A stretch of DNA of 9,305 nt from Lachnospiraceae bacterium (GTDB lineage Bacteria; Bacillota; Clostridia; Lachnospirales; Lachnospiraceae). Positions 6,648 through 9,305 of this stretch are shown in pieces. Where the stretch lies: the NCBI GenBank assembly GCA_017475845.1, contig JAFVEU010000080.1:1-9305 (forward strand), read 5' to 3'. The notes beneath the pieces were generated by a model. The model ran no database searches. It saw nothing but the letters and a program-made list of their open reading frames with translations, and was not told where the DNA came from. Within the stretch, counting starts at the first letter, position 1, and each line of letters begins with the position of its first letter. Made by a program: the position numbers and the translations under genes.

Positions 6648-7532
6648 ATGTCAATCTTCAAGGGAGCCGGTGTGGCTATCGTCACGCCTTTCAAGGAAAA
6701 CGGAGACATCAATTACGAGAAATTTGCCGAGATCATAGAGCAGCAGGTACAGAACGGAACGGACTGTATCGTTGTCTGCGGTACCACCGGTGAGGCGGCC
6801 TGTCTTACCGAAGAAGAGCATCTGGCAGCCATTAAGTTCTGCGTGGAACAGGTGAATCACAGGATACCGGTCATGGCCGGTGCCGGGAGCAATTCCACAA
6901 AGACTGCCATTTATCTCTCCGAAGAGGCTGAAAAGGTGGGAGCAGATGCACTGCTTTCCGTCACACCCTACTATAATAAGACTACCCAGCAGGGCCTTAT
7001 CGAGCATTTCACCGATATCGCCGGGGCGGTGGATATACCCATAGTTCTCTATTCCGTAAAGAGCAGGACGGGAGTGAATATCGAGCCCGAGACGGTGAAG
7101 GCTCTGGTGGACAACGTACCGAACATAGTAGGCATCAAGGAGGCAAGCGGCAGCATGCCCCAGGCCGAGAAGATAAAGGCCATCTGTCCCGATGTTGAAC
7201 TGTATTCCGGAGATGATGAGATGACCGTGCCCATGATGTCAGTGGGAGGTATAGGTGTCATTTCCGTGGTTTCAAACATCGCACCCAGATTTGTTCATGA
7301 CATGTGTATGAAGGCTCTTAACGGAGATTTCGCCGGTGCGGCTGCAATGCAGCTCTCCGAGCTTGATCTGGTGGATGCGCTTTTCTGCGAGACCAATCCC
7401 ATTCCCGTGAAAGAGGCTATGAACATGATGGGAATGGAGGTGGGACCCTTAAGGAAGCCTCTGGTACCTATGGCGGAAAAGAACCGTGAGAAGCTTAGAA
7501 AGGCCATGACAGAGTTCGGGCTCTTAAAGTGA
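6648..7532 (+). CDS. dapA: 4-hydroxy-tetrahydrodipicolinate synthase DapA
   Basis: Condenses pyruvate with aspartate semialdehyde, the first committed step to diaminopimelate (for peptidoglycan) and lysine. The 294-residue TIM-barrel protein is of normal length. Key residues are visible: GTTGE at 45-49 (Thr46), Tyr109 in PYYN, Tyr135, Arg140 in SRTG, and the Schiff-base Lys164 in GIKEASG, matching E. coli Thr44, Tyr107, Tyr133, Arg138 and Lys161. One oddity: the usual YNVPSRTG stretch reads YSVKSRTG here (135-142), with the usual Asn and Pro replaced. The ribosome-binding site AAAGGGAG lies 6 nt before the ATG. dapB follows after 7 bp, so the two genes form an operon, with a structured leader that may regulate it. 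Confidence 0.96.
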   Translation: MSIFKGAGVAIVTPFKENGDINYEKFAEIIEQQVQNGTDCIVVCGTTGEAACLTEEEHLAAIKFCVEQVNHRIPVMAGAGSNSTKTAIYLSEEAEKVGADALLSVTPYYNKTTQQGLIEHFTDIAGAVDIPIVLYSVKSRTGVNIEPETVKALVDNVPNIVGIKEASGSMPQAEKIKAICPDVELYSGDDEMTVPMMSVGGIGVISVVSNIAPRFVHDMCMKALNGDFAGAAAMQLSELDLVDALFCETNPIPVKEAMNMMGMEVGPLRKPLVPMAEKNREKLRKAMTEFGLLK

Positions 7533-7539
7533 GGTAGGG

Positions 7540-8298
7540 ATGTCTGTAAAAGTGATTTTGAACGGCTGCAACGGCCGTATGGGAAAAATGATAACGGAGA
7601 TCGTATCTGCGGACAATGATGCGGAGATCGTTGCCGGGGTGGACATTTTTGACGAGGGAAAGAATGAGTATCCCGTGTTTGACAGCATCTCTTCCCTTGA
7701 TGTTCCCGGGGATGTGGTGATCGATTTTTCCCTTCCCTCCGGTACGGACGCTCTTCTTGAGTATGCGGTATCAAAGTCCCTGCCTGTAGTGCTCTGCACC
7801 ACAGGGCTTTCGGATGAACAGCTCATAAGGGTGAAGGAAGCCTCCGGAAAGATCCCGGTCTTAAGGAGTGCCAATATGTCCTTCGGAGTCAATCTCCTTA
7901 TGAAGGTGCTGAAGGAAGTGTCTCCTTTGTTTGCCGAAGCGGGCTTTGATATAGAGATAGTTGAAAAGCACCACAGGGATAAGAAGGATGCTCCCAGCGG
8001 CACGGCTCTGGCACTGGCGGATTCCGTCAATTCATCCCTTGGGAATGAGTATGAATACGTTTATGACAGAAGCCCGAGGTCGGAAAAACGTCCTGATAAG
8101 GAGATAGGTATTTCCGCGGTAAGGGGCGGTTCCATCCCGGGGGATCATGATATTATCTTTGCGGGAAAGGATGAGGTTGTGACATTTTCACACAGAGCCT
8201 ATTCCAGAGCCGTTTTTGCAAAAGGAGCGGTGCTTGCCGCTAAATTCCTGAAGGGAAAGCCTGCGGGAATGTATGATATGTCAGAAGTGTTGGAATGA
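7540..8298 (+). CDS. dapB: 4-hydroxy-tetrahydrodipicolinate reductase DapB
   Basis: NAD(P)H-dependent reductase for the step after DapA, giving tetrahydrodipicolinate. The 252-residue protein has the N-terminal Rossmann domain with GCNGRMG at 9-15, an acidic residue at the end of the second strand (Asp35), IDFS at 61-64 and TTG at 87-89. The catalytic segment EKHHRDKKDAPSGTA at 142-156 includes His144 and Lys148, equivalent to E. coli His159 and Lys163, plus the SGT substrate loop. The C-terminal GDHDIIFAG (201-209) and the FSHRAYSR stretch that follows are also typical. The ribosome-binding site overlaps the dapA stop, pointing to coupled translation. The last 4 bp (ATGA) overlap the start of hisA. 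Confidence 0.96.
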   Translation: MSVKVILNGCNGRMGKMITEIVSADNDAEIVAGVDIFDEGKNEYPVFDSISSLDVPGDVVIDFSLPSGTDALLEYAVSKSLPVVLCTTGLSDEQLIRVKEASGKIPVLRSANMSFGVNLLMKVLKEVSPLFAEAGFDIEIVEKHHRDKKDAPSGTALALADSVNSSLGNEYEYVYDRSPRSEKRPDKEIGISAVRGGSIPGDHDIIFAGKDEVVTFSHRAYSRAVFAKGAVLAAKFLKGKPAGMYDMSEVLE

Positions 8299-9149
8299 GA
8301 TTCAGACCCTGTATCGATATACATAACGGAAAAGTTAAGCAGGTGAGGGGGGCTTCCCTGTCTGACAGCGCCGGTACGGCAGATGAGAATTTTGTGTCAG
8401 ACAGAGAGGCTTTTGTTTATGCGGATATCTATAAGGAAAAAGGTCTTCCCGGAGGCCATGTGATAGTCTTAAACAGTCCCTTTTCGGAATTCTACGGTCC
8501 TTCGGTCTATGCTGCCCGGGGGGCTCTTTCCGCCTACCCGGGAGGAATGCAGTACGGCGGCGGGGTAAATGATGAAAATGCAGTGTCTTTCCTGGATGCG
8601 GGGGCAAGCCATGTGATAGTCACAAGCTTTGTTTTCAGGGACGGAAAGCTTGACCATGATAATCTTAAAAAGCTGCAGAAAGCCGTAGGAAAGGAAAAGA
8701 TAGTACTGGATCTTTCCTGCAGGAAAAAGGAAGACGGGAAGTATTACGTGGTGACAGACAGATGGCAGATGTTTACCGATCTGGAGGTGACGGCCGAAAG
8801 CCTTGGGAGCCTTGCTGATGAATGCAGTGAATTTCTTGTTCATGCCGTGGATGTGGAGGGAAAGGCTGCGGGGATAGACATAGACCTTATGAAGATCTTA
8901 TCCGGGGTAAGGGAGATCCCGGTGACCTATGCCGGCGGAGTGAAGGATCTTAAGGATATTGACAGTATTTACAGGGAAGGTAAGGGAAGGGTCGATTTCA
9001 CCGTGGGCAGTGCCTTAAGTCTTTTCGGGGGAAACCTGGCTTTGGATGCCATAACGGACCGCACGGAACTGCTTTCCCGGGGACGGATCCGCTTCTTTTT
9101 CTCACGGATACTGCAATACTTTACTTCGCCTTCTGAAAAAAATCATTGA
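8295..9149 (+). CDS. hisA: ProFAR isomerase HisA, eukaryotic type
   Basis: Phosphoribosylformimino-5-aminoimidazole carboxamide ribotide isomerase, the fourth step of histidine synthesis, a (beta/alpha)8 barrel. It is recognisably the eukaryotic (yeast HIS6/plant-like) form rather than the usual bacterial HisA. It begins FRPCIDIHNGKVKQ instead of IPAIDLxxGxxVRL. It also carries the eukaryotic-type signatures YPGGMQYGGG (81-90), SHVIVTSFVF (105-114), LDLSCRKK (138-145), VTDRWQ (153-158), LVHAVDVEGK (181-190) and TYAGGV (211-216). The catalytic aspartates are Asp8 and Asp139. Phosphate-binding glycines lie near 88-90, 214-215 and 238. The protein is 284 residues, with about 30 extra residues after the barrel, ending basic and aromatic. 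It overlaps dapB by ATGA, so it is translated from the same messenger. No other histidine gene is in the window. Confidence 0.92.
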   Translation: MRFRPCIDIHNGKVKQVRGASLSDSAGTADENFVSDREAFVYADIYKEKGLPGGHVIVLNSPFSEFYGPSVYAARGALSAYPGGMQYGGGVNDENAVSFLDAGASHVIVTSFVFRDGKLDHDNLKKLQKAVGKEKIVLDLSCRKKEDGKYYVVTDRWQMFTDLEVTAESLGSLADECSEFLVHAVDVEGKAAGIDIDLMKILSGVREIPVTYAGGVKDLKDIDSIYREGKGRVDFTVGSALSLFGGNLALDAITDRTELLSRGRIRFFFSRILQYFTSPSEKNH

Positions 9150-9174
9150 AAGTAAAAGATGCTTATGATAGAAT
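9146..9174 (+). promoter_or_regulatory. Sigma-A promoter of the cold-shock gene
   Basis: TTGAAA at 9146-9151 and TAGAAT at 9169-9174 are separated by exactly 17 bp. The hisA stop TGA (9147-9149) lies within the -35 box. Transcription would begin near 9181, giving a leader of about 75 nt. Confidence 0.75.
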
Positions 9175-9176
9175 AA

Positions 9177-9204
9177 TGCCGTTGCAGTGAAAACTGTAAC
9201 GGTA
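9177..9204 (+). promoter_or_regulatory. GAAA-tetraloop hairpin at the 5' end of the cold-shock leader
   Basis: TGCCGTTGCAGT (9177-9188) pairs over 12 positions, two of them G-U, with ACTGTAACGGTA (9193-9204) around a GAAA tetraloop. The predicted start near 9181 would leave at least the inner 8 pairs at the extreme 5' end of the transcript. A stable hairpin there could protect the message or act as part of a thermoregulated leader, as known for csp genes; the function here is inferred. Confidence 0.65.
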
Positions 9205-9212
9205 CGCAAACA

Positions 9213-9240
9213 GGACAGCTATTGTCCAGCAAGTTTTTTT
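9213..9240 (+). promoter_or_regulatory. Small hairpin and T-run before the cold-shock ribosome-binding site
   Basis: GGACA (9213-9217) pairs with TGTCC (9223-9227) around a 5-nt loop. Six bases later comes a run of seven T (9234-9240), directly followed by the ribosome-binding site GGAGGT (9241-9246). The stem is short and the T-run does not abut it, so as an intrinsic terminator it would be weak. It may be part of a folded leader that opens or closes the ribosome site with temperature. Confidence 0.35.
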
Positions 9241-9254
9241 GGAGGTAATTAGAA

Positions 9255-9305
9255 ATGAAAGGAACAGTTAAGTGGTTCAACAATCAGAAGGGATATGGCT
9301 TTATC
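9255..9305 (+). CDS. csp: Cold-shock protein, CspA family (3' partial)
   Basis: Only the first 17 codons are in the window, but MKGTVKWFNNQKGYGFI is the unmistakable start of a CspA-type OB-fold protein, containing the whole first strand and most of the RNP1 motif (KGYGFI). Family members are about 65-70 residues and act as single-stranded nucleic acid chaperones. The ribosome-binding site GGAGGT lies 8 nt before the ATG. It has its own promoter and a structured leader of about 75 nt, as is usual for csp genes, and is separate from the dap-hisA operon except for possible read-through. Confidence 0.93.
   Translation, partial: MKGTVKWFNNQKGYGFI

Noticed and set aside
9213..9240. Intrinsic terminator of the dap-hisA operon
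   Set aside because: The stem is only 5 bp, the T-run is 6 nt away, and the site lies between the csp promoter and the csp start, so a leader element is more likely.

Overview
This window looks like ordinary chromosome from a Firmicute of the class Clostridia, most likely a Lachnospiraceae-type organism. Evidence: strong Shine-Dalgarno sites in front of most genes, a TTG start on trkA, sigma-A-like promoters, a two-RCK TrkA paired with TrkH, an OGG1-type 8-oxoguanine glycosylase of the kind known from Clostridium, and a eukaryotic-type HisA. The family assignment is inferred from gene content and protein similarity as I recognise it; no database was searched. All eight complete genes share a similar base and codon style, and I see no insertion sequence, integrase, CRISPR array, tRNA or rRNA.

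Layout. Positions 2-220 hold an open frame that may be the tail of an unrecognised gene. Then come trkA (271-1632) and trkH (1659-3116), a potassium uptake operon. On the opposite strand and convergent with trkH is typA/bipA (complement 3170-5032), with a very good promoter at 5075-5103. Divergent from typA is a two-gene unit: a DJ-1/PfpI-family protein (5127-5639) and, 5 bp later, an 8-oxoguanine DNA glycosylase (5645-6517). Next comes a lysine/diaminopimelate unit, dapA (6648-7532) and dapB (7540-8298). HisA (8295-9149) overlaps the end of dapB by 4 bp. The window ends in the first 17 codons of a cold-shock protein gene (9255 onward) with its own promoter and structured leader.

How the genes work together. 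TrkH is the membrane potassium channel and TrkA its NAD-binding cytoplasmic regulator. TypA is a ribosome-binding translational GTPase. The PfpI/Ogg pair suggests a small damage-control operon. DapA and DapB carry out two consecutive steps toward diaminopimelate and lysine; HisA belongs to histidine synthesis but appears co-transcribed with them.

Most interesting points. The roughly 100-nt dapA leader can fold into two mutually exclusive hairpins, the second touching the ribosome-binding site. HisA is of the eukaryotic type, in a dap operon. The cold-shock leader begins with a 12-bp GAAA-tetraloop hairpin. In two places the -35 box of a promoter contains the stop codon of the previous gene. 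TTA leucine codons are almost confined to positions followed by A. I do not find a large undescribed multi-gene system; the dapA leader is the best candidate for something new.
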